Source of the DNA: CBDAPU01 sp965198875
GTDB taxonomy: Bacteria > Pseudomonadota > Gammaproteobacteria > Eutrophobiales > Eutrophobiaceae
DNA length: 64,000 nt
Assembly: GCA_965198875.1 (NCBI GenBank)
Contig: CBDAPU010000001.1
Coordinates: 1,116,001-1,180,000 of the forward strand
Direction of reading: 5' to 3'
The notes under the pieces were generated by a model that did no database searches, was not told the DNA's origin, and worked only from the letters and a program-made list of their open reading frames with translations. Made by a program: the position numbers and the translations under genes. Shown piece by piece: positions 26,311 through 35,529 of this stretch (positions within the stretch are counted from its first letter, which is position 1; each line of letters begins with the position of its first letter).

Positions 26311-27795
26311 ATGGGTTGTGATCTTGACAGAATGAGAGACTTCCTCGGCAAATGCGTACTGGCGTCCTGTCTTTGTAGTGTCGTGCTGGCCGATGTGTCA
26401 ACCCTGGACCTGCCGGATATCGGCGACTCCACCGGCGGGATCCTAAGCCCCGAGTTTGAACGGCGCCTGGGGCAGGCATTTTTAAGCCACATCAGAAAAC
26501 AGGCCGATATCATCACCGATCCGGAGATAGAAACCTATATCCAGTCCATTGGTTATCGTCTTGTCGCCCAGAGTGATAACAACACCCAGCCGTTTACCTT
26601 TTTTATCATCAATGATCCGCTGATCAACGCCTTTGCCGCCCCCGGCGGCATTGTCGGCATAAACAGCGGTGTGATCTTAAACGCCGACTCAGAGAGCGAG
26701 TTGGCCGGGGTGATGGCCCATGAAATCGCCCATGTCACCCAAAAACACATGGCCCGCTCTGTGGAGATGTCCCAGAGAATGAGCATTCCCACGCTGGCGG
26801 CCATGTTGGGGGCGATATTGATCGCCACGCAAAACCCCGAGGCCGGACAGGCGGCCATTGCGGCGATACAGGGCGCCTCTGTTCAGGCACGGATCAATTT
26901 TACCCGCGCCAACGAAGAGGAGGCCGACCGTGTGGGCATGCAGTTGTTGGCACGCTCGGCGTTTAACCCCAAGGGCATGACGGACTTCTTTGAGAAGCTG
27001 CAAAAGAACTCCCGCTATTTCGCCAAGGCGCCGGAGTTTCTGCGTACCCACCCCTTGACCAGCAGACGCATTGCCGACTCACGGGCGAGGGCGGCGGCCT
27101 ATCCGCAGGATAAACGCTATGCCGAGAGCAAGAGCTTTTATTTGATCAAAGCGAAGTTGATCGTCAAGACATATCAAAACCCCGAAGACGCCGTGGCCTT
27201 CTTCACCGATAAGCTGAGCAAGGCAAGATCTGGGGAGATGGCGGATATTTTCCGCTATGGCCATGTGATTGCCCTGACCGCTGCCGGGCAATACGGGGCG
27301 GCGAGACGGCACATTCGCGCCTTGTTATCGCGTTACCCTGAAAACATCGCCTATCTGCTGGCGGCGGCGGACATTGAAGTGCAACAGGGCGAATATGACG
27401 ATGCCTTCGCCATTTTCTCCGAGGCCGAGAAAATCTACCCCGATTATCGACCATTGGTGCTCATGTACACCAACGCTTTACTGACGGCGGGACAACCACG
27501 GCTGGCACAGGAAAAGCTGCATCACTACGGCAGGTTTCATGCGGTCGATATTACCTATTATGATTATTTAACCCGGGCCGAGGCGGACTCGGGTAACATG
27601 ATCGCATCCAGCATGGCGAATGCCGAGTATTATTTTCTCACTGGCGAGACGCGAGTGGCCATTGAACAACTCAAGCATATACTCAGACAACCCGGCCCGC
27701 GCCCGGATTATTATCAAACCGAGCGGATTCATGCGCGGCTGGCCCATCTTGAGCGAGAGCTGCAAATCGAGCGGGACTTAAAACTAAGAAGATAG
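26311..27795 (+). CDS. bepA: M48 metalloprotease with TPR region, BepA-like
   Basis: A 494-aa periplasmic protease/chaperone of the BepA (YfgC) type, which helps assemble or degrade LptD and other outer-membrane proteins. The HEIAH zinc motif is at residues 137-141 counted from 26311. ANEEEADRVGMQLL supplies the third ligand, and the C-terminal half is TPR-like. A signal peptide is present in either start form; the ATG at 26332 (MRDFLGKCVLASCLCSVVLA) gives a cleaner one and may be the true start. No ribosome-binding site settles it. Confidence 0.9.
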   Translation: MGCDLDRMRDFLGKCVLASCLCSVVLADVSTLDLPDIGDSTGGILSPEFERRLGQAFLSHIRKQADIITDPEIETYIQSIGYRLVAQSDNNTQPFTFFIINDPLINAFAAPGGIVGINSGVILNADSESELAGVMAHEIAHVTQKHMARSVEMSQRMSIPTLAAMLGAILIATQNPEAGQAAIAAIQGASVQARINFTRANEEEADRVGMQLLARSAFNPKGMTDFFEKLQKNSRYFAKAPEFLRTHPLTSRRIADSRARAAAYPQDKRYAESKSFYLIKAKLIVKTYQNPEDAVAFFTDKLSKARSGEMADIFRYGHVIALTAAGQYGAARRHIRALLSRYPENIAYLLAAADIEVQQGEYDDAFAIFSEAEKIYPDYRPLVLMYTNALLTAGQPRLAQEKLHHYGRFHAVDITYYDYLTRAEADSGNMIASSMANAEYYFLTGETRVAIEQLKHILRQPGPRPDYYQTERIHARLAHLERELQIERDLKLRR

Positions 27796-27898
27796 CTCTT
27801 AAATTAAAACCGTATTCTTGAATAAAAATTATTCGCTGATCAGTCATAAATGGGAGCACTGAAAACAGCGCCGGGCATAAGGCGCCTCAGCGGCAGCA

Positions 27899-28876
27899 AT
27901 GTTGAAGACGCCAACAGACATCGCCACAGGGACGCATGGAGCGGAAAAGGGCTTCTCCCGGCGGCGATCAGATAAGAACTTGCGCGCATTATTCCTGTTT
28001 ATCCTTATCTTCACGGGCGCCATTGTTGTGGGCGCTATCATCGCCTGGCCGGTTTATGAGGTCTGCGCTTTGTTCATGGATGTGCCTTTCAGAAAAGTAC
28101 TCTCGCGCACGACTTTATTAACCGGCCTTGCCCTCAGCCTGACCTATCTTGCTTACAGCCACAGACTCTCATTTGAAAGCCTGGGGCTAAGCGGCAGGCT
28201 TATCTACAAGCCGTTTCTCATCGGGCTCGGCGCAGGTTTGCTGCTGATGGCGATAATTGAGATCAATCTGCTACTGCTCGGCATACATAAACTGGACCCC
28301 CACCAGCAGTATGCCCTGGCTTCCCTGTTGACGGTTTTGCTCAAAGGCGTCATCACCGGCATGTTGGTTGCGCTGGTTGAAGAGACGATCTTCCGCGGCG
28401 CCCTGCTCGGCGGTCTTGCTCATCGCACGAATAACATAACCGCACTGATCACAGTGAGCCTTTTCTATGCGGGCGTACACTACATCAAGTTTCGGGATCT
28501 GCCCGCTGACGCCGACATAAACCTGCTCACAGGCGTCACCATGCTGCCCGAGGCGCTGATCCGCTTTACCTACATCAGCTACCCGGGCATATACGATGGG
28601 TTTTTAACGCTGTTTTTGCTTGGCCTGTTTCTCGGCATAGTGCGAATATTGACGAGCAGCCTGATCCCGTGCATCGGCATTCATGCAGGGATCGTTATGG
28701 GCGAGAGGATAGTGTGGTATGTTGCCGATCATGCACCGGATAATCCCTATCAGTACCTGGTGAATTATTATGATCCTTTTATCGGTTATCTGAGCTCGGC
28801 GTGGTTAGTCGCCTTCATTTTGTCCTATTATTTGCTGCATAGAAAATACGTCATCTCCGCAGGTCATAAGCCATGA
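27899..28876 (+). CDS. CPBP-family intramembrane metalloprotease
   Basis: A 325-aa polytopic membrane protein with the Abi/CAAX-protease motif EETIFRG (Glu161, Glu162, Arg166) and the later HYIKF and HAGIV motifs that supply histidines. About eight hydrophobic segments are seen. The substrate is unknown; such proteins range from prenyl-protein proteases to bacteriocin-immunity factors. It overlaps the start of the next gene by 4 bases (ATGA), so they form a two-gene unit. Confidence 0.85.
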   Translation: MLKTPTDIATGTHGAEKGFSRRRSDKNLRALFLFILIFTGAIVVGAIIAWPVYEVCALFMDVPFRKVLSRTTLLTGLALSLTYLAYSHRLSFESLGLSGRLIYKPFLIGLGAGLLLMAIIEINLLLLGIHKLDPHQQYALASLLTVLLKGVITGMLVALVEETIFRGALLGGLAHRTNNITALITVSLFYAGVHYIKFRDLPADADINLLTGVTMLPEALIRFTYISYPGIYDGFLTLFLLGLFLGIVRILTSSLIPCIGIHAGIVMGERIVWYVADHAPDNPYQYLVNYYDPFIGYLSSAWLVAFILSYYLLHRKYVISAGHKP

Positions 28877-29553
28877 TCAAACACCTACACAACGGCTGGC
28901 TGTTGTTATGGCTGCTCGCCTGTGCCTCTCCCCCTGAGGATACGGAATACTTTCCCACCCATCCGGGTTATGAATGGCGATATGACCTCAGCAGACTCAT
29001 TCCCAACGTGCCGGAGCCGCTGTCACAGAAAGCCATCGTACGCAGTCTGACTGTGGAAACCATCGATAACACCCCCCATTACCCGCTCCTGTACGCTAAC
29101 GGAAAAAAATACTTTTTGATCAAATCAGATGATGGCCTGATCCGAAAACGACCCGGTGAAGATACCGGCGAAATAGTACTGGGCAAGCCGTTGGCGGTGG
29201 GGACGAGATGGACAAGCCCGTCGGCATTGTTTGTATTTAACCTGCCGCAAAAACCGGGCGGTAACCGAGATGGTTTAGATGGCGATTTGAGCCTGGAGCA
29301 TACCATCACCAGCCTTAATGAAACAGTGAACGTGCCGGCCGGCAGTTTTCACCATTGTATGCGCGTTGATGCAAGGGGGTTTATGGACCTGCCAAAGAGG
29401 CTGATGCTGGGCATTAAAACCATCAAGGTTGAACAAACGAAGTGGTATGCACCGGGCGTTGGTCTCATCAAGCAAACCCGTAAGGAGTATGCGCTGCCCC
29501 ATCTTTATCCGGGTGAGCTGACCCAGGTCTTAACTGCATACAAGCCAATATAA
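28873..29553 (+). CDS. Putative lipoprotein of unknown function
   Basis: A 226-aa protein with a short lipoprotein signal peptide (LLLWLLAC, Cys about residue 17). The rest is beta-rich; VNVPAGSFHHCMRV and WYAPGVGLIKQ resemble a pattern I recall from DUF3108/TapB-like envelope proteins. I cannot assign a function. It is translationally coupled to the CPBP protease gene and may be its partner or substrate; that is inference. Confidence 0.8.
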   Translation: MIKHLHNGWLLLWLLACASPPEDTEYFPTHPGYEWRYDLSRLIPNVPEPLSQKAIVRSLTVETIDNTPHYPLLYANGKKYFLIKSDDGLIRKRPGEDTGEIVLGKPLAVGTRWTSPSALFVFNLPQKPGGNRDGLDGDLSLEHTITSLNETVNVPAGSFHHCMRVDARGFMDLPKRLMLGIKTIKVEQTKWYAPGVGLIKQTRKEYALPHLYPGELTQVLTAYKPI

Positions 29554-29608
29554 AAACACCCTGGTTTTACCAACGCCATCATCTTAAAGGAGAACAGGGC
29601 ATTACGGT

Positions 29609-29637
29609 TTTACCCCGCGATCAATCTTGGGTATTAT
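29609..29637 (+). promoter_or_regulatory. Probable promoter of tRNA-Lys
   Basis: TTTACC (29609-29614) and TATTAT (29632-29637) are 17 bases apart. The tRNA begins 21 bases after the -10 element, a normal spacing for a tRNA precursor. Confidence 0.5.
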
Positions 29638-29657
29638 CGCCGCCTTCCTCTACACAC

Positions 29658-29733
29658 GGGTCGTTAGCTCAGCCGGTAGAGCAGCTGACTTTTAATCAGT
29701 TGGTCGCAGGTTCGATTCCTGCACGACCCACCA
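29658..29733 (+). tRNA. tRNA-Lys (anticodon TTT)
   Basis: A complete 76-base tRNA. The acceptor stem GGGTCGT pairs with ACGACCC, the D-arm contains AGCTCAGCCGGTAGAGC, the anticodon arm CTGACTTTTAATCAG presents TTT, and the T-arm contains GGTTCGATTCC. Discriminator A and an encoded CCA follow. It stands alone between the lipoprotein gene and the FmdB-like gene. Confidence 0.98.
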
Positions 29734-29950
29734 TTTATCAAGGTATCGGCATTTTCCCCCTTCTAGCCAATCCTCAACAGGGCCGGCCGATTAAAAGCCG
29801 ACTCGCACATCCCGACGCTTGCCCTTTGAACACACCCTGTGTGTGCAGATCGGATCCCGTCAAACTTACCGATGCCTGTACATTTCCTGCTTGAAATTTC
29901 ACTGATTCGACTCTATTTTCCCCCTGCCATTCATTTACGGAGATTGCGCT

Positions 29951-30331
29951 GTGCCTATTTACGAATACCAGTGTGACGCCTGTGGTCATAAGCTGGAGAA
30001 GTTACAAAAAATCGCTGAGGCGCCGTTACGGGACTGCCCTGAATGTGATGATCCCCATCTTCGCAAACTGATCTCGGCGGCGGCCTTCCGCCTGAAAGGC
30101 GGCGGCTGGTATGAGACCGACTTCAAGGAAGAGAAGGCACAGAAAAACCTGGCTAAGGGCGAGGATAAACCAAAAGAAGCCAACGATAAAACCGATGACA
30201 AGCCCGCTCAGAAAGAACCCCAAAAAGACAACAAGGGAAGCAACTCAGGCAACGATAGTGCAACGTCCAGCCAGGCAAAAAGGAGTGAAGACAGCCCCGC
30301 GGCAAAGCCCGCCACCAACACTCAGGACTAG
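29951..30331 (+). CDS. FmdB-family zinc-ribbon protein
   Basis: A 126-aa protein with an N-terminal FmdB-type zinc ribbon (MPIYEYQCDACGHKLE, then CPEC: Cys8, Cys11 and the later pair) of about 60 residues. A Lys/Asp/Glu/Ser-rich disordered tail makes up the second half. The start is GTG at 29951 with GGAG upstream. FmdB genes commonly precede aspS, as here. The role is uncertain; the family name comes from a putative regulator of formamidase genes. Confidence 0.88.
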   Translation: MPIYEYQCDACGHKLEKLQKIAEAPLRDCPECDDPHLRKLISAAAFRLKGGGWYETDFKEEKAQKNLAKGEDKPKEANDKTDDKPAQKEPQKDNKGSNSGNDSATSSQAKRSEDSPAAKPATNTQD

Positions 30332-30769
30332 CGGCGGTTGTCCTCTTACACAGGCGGGCAAGCGCATACAAAGGCCGGGGGCAAGCATGTCTCCCTGATC
30401 GCCTATGCGCTTACCTAATCTCATGACAATGGCGCAGTCGTGTTCTCGCCTGTGTTGATGGGACTTAACGCCACGCCCGTCAATGCCTGACCTCACCCTT
30501 ACCCTGGCGCACAGATGAAAGAGAGGAGACCTTAAGATCCTCTCGCAAACACTGGCTCTGATCGCCGCTATTGGATGAAGACAGCCCCGCCCTTGCGAGT
30601 AGCATACCCGGCAACTGACGGCGGCCACATCGCACTCGCCCATGCTTAGGTTTCATCGGCGCAAGTTAAGGGATTAAACAAGGCCCGCCGGCCCATGCAG
30701 TTGCGTAAACTGCTGTCGGCTCGTAATATGCCGCCTTTTTCCCATACAGCAGGAACGCCTTTATAGATC
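30332..30769. other. Spacer between the FmdB-like gene and aspS
   Basis: These 438 bases show no convincing gene. A 7-bp inverted repeat (GAGAGGA at 30521, TCCTCTC at 30538) could form a hairpin. The minus-strand frame at 30245-30643 has no family features. No RNA gene was recognised. Confidence 0.45.
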
Positions 30770-32554
30770 ATGCCCATGCGAAGTCATTATTGTGGCGAGA
30801 TGCGCGCTACACATATCGATACGGAGGTCTCGCTATGCGGTTGGGTACACCGGCGCCGTGATCATGGCGGTGTGATCTTTATCGATTTAAGAGATCGGGC
30901 GGGCATCGCGCAAATCGTCTTCAACCCGGAGCGCACAGAGCCTTTCGCTATCGCCGATGTCGTCAGGAACGAGCATGTCATACAGATCAGCGGTCGGGTA
31001 AGGCGCCGACCCGAGGGCGCCATCAACCCCAATATGGCCACCGGTGAAGTGGAAATATCAGCACAGAGTATCGCGATACTTAACAAAGCCAAAACGCCCC
31101 CGTTTCAACTGGATGATGAGAATGTCCAGGACGATGTGCGATTACGCTATCGCTATGTGGACCTGCGTAGGGAGCAGATGCAACATAACTTAACGCTGCG
31201 CCATGAAGTGATGCGGGCGATACGAGATTATCTGCAGGAGCAGGGTTTTCTCGATATAGAAACACCGATACTGACCAGGGCAACCCCGGAGGGGGCCCGG
31301 GATTATCTGGTGCCCAGTCGCACGCAACCCGGACAATGCTTCGCCTTGCCGCAGTCGCCACAATTATTCAAGCAGTTGCTCATGGTCTCAGGCATGGATC
31401 GGTATTATCAAATTGCCCGCTGTTTTCGTGATGAGGACCTGCGTGCCGACAGACAACCTGAATTCACCCAGCTAGATGTTGAGATGTCATTCATCAATGA
31501 AGATGACATGATTGCGCTCACGGAAGGCCTGGTGCGTACCCTGTTTCAACGGCTTAATGATGTTGATCTGCCCGCACCATTCCCGCGTATGACCTATGCC
31601 CAGGCCCTGCAACGTTATGGCACTGATCGGCCTGATCTTCGCAACCCGCTGGAATTGGTGGAAGTCAGTGATCTCATGGAAGATGTGGCGTTTAACGTCT
31701 TCTCCGGCCCGGCCAATCGGGAAGATAGCCGAGTGACGGCATTGCGCCTGCCGGAAGGCAATAGCCTCAGCCGTAAAAACATCGACGCCTACACCGCCCA
31801 TGTAGGTAAGTTCGGCGCCAAGGGATTGGCTTATATCAGGGTGAACAACCCGGGCGAGGGGCGGGCGGGGCTACAATCGCCCATTTTGAAATTCTTACCC
31901 GATGAGACGATCAAGGCTATATTAGAACGAACCGCCGCCACATCCGGCGATGTGATCTTCTTTGGCGCCGACAGGGCCTGCATCGTCAATGACTCCCTGA
32001 ACGCCTTGCGTACCCGGCTCTGTGAAGAGCGACGCCTGCTCACCTGCGAGTGGGCGCCTCTCTGGGTGGTGGATTTCCCCCTGTTTGAATATAACGAAGA
32101 GGAAAGGCGCTGGGACTCATTACATCACCCTTTTACATCGCCACAGAACCCGGACCCGGCAACGCTGAGGGCCGATCCGAAGAATGCCTTATCACGGGCA
32201 TACGATCTGGTCTTAAACGGCATGGAGCTGGGGGGCGGCTCCATTCGCATCCATAACCCGGCACTACAAATGACCGTACTGGAATTACTGGGGATCAATG
32301 CAGAGCAGGCCGAGGAGAAATTTGGTTTTCTGATCAACGCTTTGTCTTACGGCTGCCCACCCCACGGCGGCATTGCCCTGGGCCTGGATCGCATCGTCAT
32401 GATCATGGCGGGGGCGAGCGGGATCAGAGACGTCATCGCCTTCCCCAAAACTCAAACGGCCGCTTGTCCGCTGACGTCGGCCCCGTCTACCGCATCCACC
32501 CAACAATTAAGAGAGCTCGGTATTGAGCTGATCAAAACAGCCAAAACGCCATGA
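30770..32554 (+). CDS. aspS: Aspartyl-tRNA synthetase
   Basis: A 594-aa class II synthetase of the bacterial type. It has an N-terminal OB-fold anticodon-binding domain (CGWVHRRRDHGGVIFIDLRD), motif 2 in RCFRDEDLRADRQPEFTQLD, the bacterial GAD insertion (about 290-420) and motif 3 in GLDRIVMIMAG. Length is as expected. Whether it also charges tRNA-Asn depends on the presence of asnS or gatCAB elsewhere. Confidence 0.97.
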   Translation: MPMRSHYCGEMRATHIDTEVSLCGWVHRRRDHGGVIFIDLRDRAGIAQIVFNPERTEPFAIADVVRNEHVIQISGRVRRRPEGAINPNMATGEVEISAQSIAILNKAKTPPFQLDDENVQDDVRLRYRYVDLRREQMQHNLTLRHEVMRAIRDYLQEQGFLDIETPILTRATPEGARDYLVPSRTQPGQCFALPQSPQLFKQLLMVSGMDRYYQIARCFRDEDLRADRQPEFTQLDVEMSFINEDDMIALTEGLVRTLFQRLNDVDLPAPFPRMTYAQALQRYGTDRPDLRNPLELVEVSDLMEDVAFNVFSGPANREDSRVTALRLPEGNSLSRKNIDAYTAHVGKFGAKGLAYIRVNNPGEGRAGLQSPILKFLPDETIKAILERTAATSGDVIFFGADRACIVNDSLNALRTRLCEERRLLTCEWAPLWVVDFPLFEYNEEERRWDSLHHPFTSPQNPDPATLRADPKNALSRAYDLVLNGMELGGGSIRIHNPALQMTVLELLGINAEQAEEKFGFLINALSYGCPPHGGIALGLDRIVMIMAGASGIRDVIAFPKTQTAACPLTSAPSTASTQQLRELGIELIKTAKTP

Positions 32555-32849
32555 TCCCCATGCCCGCCTTGATCGGGCCTAACCCATACACTAAGCTATC
32601 CCTGTCGTTGATCCACCTGACAGGCCATGTACCCATATCAATACCCGCATCCAGCACTCACCACCCCGGCCCTACCTAACGATGCTGTGATCGTCACGGC
32701 TCAAGAGCGGCAATCACAGGCGCTTTCGCAAACGGGTAGACATCCATCTTTATATAAGGAAACGGGCGTGATGATCATCATCGCTCGGCCCGGTCATACC
32801 CCATGAAGACCTGGGATCAGGTGACATGGTTAGATAACGCCATGATGCG
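32555..32849. other. Spacer between aspS and nadA
   Basis: These 295 bases carry no gene that I can support. A TATATA element lies near 32752-32757 and may be part of a nadA promoter. Confidence 0.4.
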
Positions 32850-33911
32850 ATGAACATGCAGGACTACAGATTAGCGCCGGAGCGAGTGCCTGAAACCGTG
32901 GTGGAGAGACTGAGCGCCGATGAGAGGGAAAAACACCTGCATCAAATCAGGCAGTTGCTAGAGGCGCAGGATGCGGTACTGATCGCCCACTATTATACCG
33001 ATCCCGATCTACAGCTTCTGGCTGACGCCACAGGTGGTTATGTGTCCGACTCCCTGGACATGGCGCGTTTCGGATCCGAATCAAGCGCCGCGACCCTGGT
33101 GGTGTGCGGGGTGCGCTTCATGGGAGAGACGGCAAAAATACTGAACCCTGAAAAACGGGTGTTGATGCCGGACCTGCATGCCGATTGCTCCCTGGACCTG
33201 GGTTGCCCCATTGAGGCGTTCAGCGCCTTTTGTGATCAACATCCCGAGCGCACGGTGGTTGTCTATGCCAATACCAGCGCTGCGGTGAAGGCAAGGGCCG
33301 ACTGGATGGTGACCTCGGGCAGTGCCGTGGATGTGATCACACATCTCACAGAGCAGGATAAAAAAATCCTCTGGGCGCCGGATAAATACCTGGGTGAATA
33401 TGTGCAAAAACAAAGCGGCGCCGACATGCTCCTCTGGCAGGGCAGTTGTATTGTGCATGAAGAGTTTAAGGGCAAAGAGCTGAGGGCGCTAAAACAAAAA
33501 TACCCGAAGGCGCCCGTGCTCGTGCATCCGGAATCGCCGGGATCGGTGATAGAGCAGGCCGATGTGGTGAGCTCCACCACGGGCATGATCAAGGCCGCCA
33601 AAGACCTGGCTGCCGATACGTTCATTGTCGCCACTGATAATGGGATCTTTCACAAGATGCAGCTTGCCGCACCGGAGAAAACCTTTATCCCAGCACCAAC
33701 GGCGGGAGAAGGCGCCACCTGCAAAAGCTGCGGGCATTGCCCGTGGATGGCGATGAACAGTCTGAGCAAACTGCTTATGACGTTGCAATCGGGCGGTAAT
33801 GAGATTGTTGTGGATGAGCAGATCATCGAGAGGGCCAAAGCGCCGATTAAACGATTGCTTCACTTCGCAGAGCAACGTAACCAAGTAATCTATGCAAATA
33901 ATGACGCATAA
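32850..33911 (+). CDS. nadA: Quinolinate synthase
   Basis: A 353-aa [4Fe-4S] enzyme that condenses iminoaspartate with dihydroxyacetone phosphate to form quinolinate, the de novo NAD precursor. Candidate cluster cysteines lie in VVCGVRFMGE, WQGSCIVHEEF and CKSCGHCPWM; IAHYYTDPDLQLLAD is the family N-terminal motif. No nadB is adjacent. A second Met lies two codons inside; the first is used here. Confidence 0.95.
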   Translation: MNMQDYRLAPERVPETVVERLSADEREKHLHQIRQLLEAQDAVLIAHYYTDPDLQLLADATGGYVSDSLDMARFGSESSAATLVVCGVRFMGETAKILNPEKRVLMPDLHADCSLDLGCPIEAFSAFCDQHPERTVVVYANTSAAVKARADWMVTSGSAVDVITHLTEQDKKILWAPDKYLGEYVQKQSGADMLLWQGSCIVHEEFKGKELRALKQKYPKAPVLVHPESPGSVIEQADVVSSTTGMIKAAKDLAADTFIVATDNGIFHKMQLAAPEKTFIPAPTAGEGATCKSCGHCPWMAMNSLSKLLMTLQSGGNEIVVDEQIIERAKAPIKRLLHFAEQRNQVIYANNDA

Positions 33912-34205
33912 ACACTAAGGGGCAACAATCGCCTCGCAAGGTAAGGCTTTTTCCAAAGGCATCTTATGATCGTCCAGCACGTATGGGCAGATGCCATAGA
34001 CAGGCGGGTTATGCCTCATCAACGGCAAGGCCGGGGTTCATCGGGGAGCCATTTCTTATTAACCGCATCATGCTCGGCCTGAGATGCCCATGCGCTTTAT
34101 TAAAAACACGACTGCGTCGTCTTCGCCCCCTTAAATCTTGTCTTCACGCTTTGTTGGGATCCGGGCAGGTGGTAACATTGTGCAAACGATCATGGAGTTG
34201 AGAAC
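33912..34205. other. Spacer between nadA and yebC
   Basis: These 294 bases contain a probable yebC promoter at the right end and no recognisable gene otherwise. The open frame at 33983-34201 is Arg/Cys/Leu-rich and unlikely to be real. Confidence 0.45.
34151..34178 (+). promoter_or_regulatory. Possible promoter of yebC-ruvCAB
   Basis: TTGTTG (34151-34156) and TAACAT (34173-34178) are 16 bases apart, 28 bases before the yebC start codon. A GGAG ribosome-binding site follows. Found by eye. Confidence 0.4.
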
Positions 34206-34961
34206 ATGGCCGGACACAGTAAATGGGCGAATATCCAGCACCGAAAGGGTCGTCAGGACGCCAAACGAGGCAAGCTCTTTACCAAACTGATCCGTGAAAT
34301 TACGGTGGCGGCGAGGCTGGGGGGCGGCGATGCAAACGGTAACCCCAGATTACGTGCCGCCATCGATAGCGCCCTGTCCAGCAACATGCCCAAAGACACT
34401 ATCGAGCGTGCGATAAAAAAGGGCACGGGTGACGGGGATTCGGCCAATCTCGAGGAGATCAGATACGAGGGCTACGGGCCGGGCGGTGTTGCCGTGATGG
34501 TGGATTGTATGACGGATAACCGCAATCGGACGGTGGCCGAGCTGCGGCACGTATTCAATAAATGCGGCGGCAATCTGGGGGCCGAGGGCTCGGTCTCGTA
34601 CCTGTTTAGCAAAGTGGGGCTCATCTCTTTTCCCGCCGATACCAGTGAGGACGCCCTCGTCGAGGCCGCATTGGACGCCGGCGCCGATGATGTTATCAGT
34701 AACGATGATCGCTCTCTTGAGGTGATCACCACAGCGGATGATTTTGTCGATGTGAAAGCCGCCCTGAAAGGCGCAGGCCATGAGCCCGATGCGGCGGAGA
34801 TCACCCTGCGCGCCAGCACCCACAGTGATGTGGATCTCAATGGCGCACAAACCATGCTACGTTTGCTGGACATGCTGGAGGACCTGGACGATGTGCAAAA
34901 AGTCTATTCCAATGCGGCAATAGCCGATGATATTCTGGCCCAACTTGGATTGAACCCGTGA
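34206..34961 (+). CDS. yebC: YebC/PmpR-family regulatory protein
   Basis: A 251-aa member of the YebC family, now linked to translation of polyproline stretches as well as to DNA-binding regulation. The N-terminus MAGHSKWANIQHRKGRQDAK and the segment EEIRYEGYGPGGVAVMVDCM are invariant family features. It lies just upstream of ruvC, as in E. coli. The stop codon is inside an inverted repeat that precedes ruvC. Confidence 0.96.
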   Translation: MAGHSKWANIQHRKGRQDAKRGKLFTKLIREITVAARLGGGDANGNPRLRAAIDSALSSNMPKDTIERAIKKGTGDGDSANLEEIRYEGYGPGGVAVMVDCMTDNRNRTVAELRHVFNKCGGNLGAEGSVSYLFSKVGLISFPADTSEDALVEAALDAGADDVISNDDRSLEVITTADDFVDVKAALKGAGHEPDAAEITLRASTHSDVDLNGAQTMLRLLDMLEDLDDVQKVYSNAAIADDILAQLGLNP

Positions 34962-35000
34962 GGATGCGCTGTTTACCCTTCACGGGTCCCGCTTGGCGGG
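34954..35000 (+). repeat. Tandem hairpins at the yebC-ruvC junction
   Basis: ACCCGTGA (34954-34961) pairs with TCACGGGT (34980-34987). CCCGC/GCGGG with a TTG loop (34988-35000) follows at once. There is no T-run, so a simple Rho-independent terminator is unlikely. The structure overlaps the yebC stop codon and ends 10 bases before ruvC, so it could stabilise mRNA or lower ruvC expression. Confidence 0.5.
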
Positions 35001-35010
35001 CGCTGTTTGT

Positions 35011-35529
35011 ATGATCCGCATTCTGGGTATCGACCCCGGCTCCCAAAGCACAGGTTACGGTGTTATCGACACAGAAGTTCATCATGCGAAATATATCACC
35101 CACGGCAACATAAAAATCCAGGGCGATCATCTATCAGATAAATTACAACTGATTTTTCGTGATTTGACGGCGATCATGCAGACCTTCCGGCCGACAGAAT
35201 GCGCCATAGAAACAGTCTTCATGCACAGAAACGCCGATTCCGCATTGAAACTGGGGCAGGCCCGTGGCGCAGCTATCACCGCCTGTGCGGAGCAGAACCT
35301 TGCTGTATTTGAATACACGGCGAACCAGGTAAAGCAGGCCACCGTTGGCAAGGGCCATGCGGCAAAAAATCAGGTGCAACACATGGTCAAGGTGTTATTG
35401 TGCTTGCCTCATGCGCCCCAGGCCGATGCGGCGGACGCACTGGCCGTGGCGTTATGTCACTGCCACTCGCGGGAAGGTATTTTACGTATGCAGGGGGTGT
35501 CCGGGATCAGGAAGGGACGTCTTCGATGA
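35011..35529 (+). CDS. ruvC: Holliday junction resolvase RuvC
   Basis: A 172-aa endonuclease that cuts Holliday junctions symmetrically. MIRILGIDPGSQSTGYG carries the first catalytic Asp (residue 7), and the second acidic residue is in CAIETVFM (about 66-68). The C-terminal DAADALAVALCH supplies the remaining acids. The ATG at 35011 gives the family length; the open frame extends 6 codons further upstream without support. Its TGA overlaps the ATG of ruvA. Confidence 0.96.
   Translation: MIRILGIDPGSQSTGYGVIDTEVHHAKYITHGNIKIQGDHLSDKLQLIFRDLTAIMQTFRPTECAIETVFMHRNADSALKLGQARGAAITACAEQNLAVFEYTANQVKQATVGKGHAAKNQVQHMVKVLLCLPHAPQADAADALAVALCHCHSREGILRMQGVSGIRKGRLR

Noticed and set aside
30286..30600. 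15-bp direct repeat TGAAGACAGCCCCGC, copies 300 bases apart
   Set aside because: Flanks are unrelated and there is no third copy; likely chance.
30245..30643. 132-aa minus-strand frame before aspS
   Set aside because: Cys/Arg-rich shadow overlapping the FmdB-like gene.
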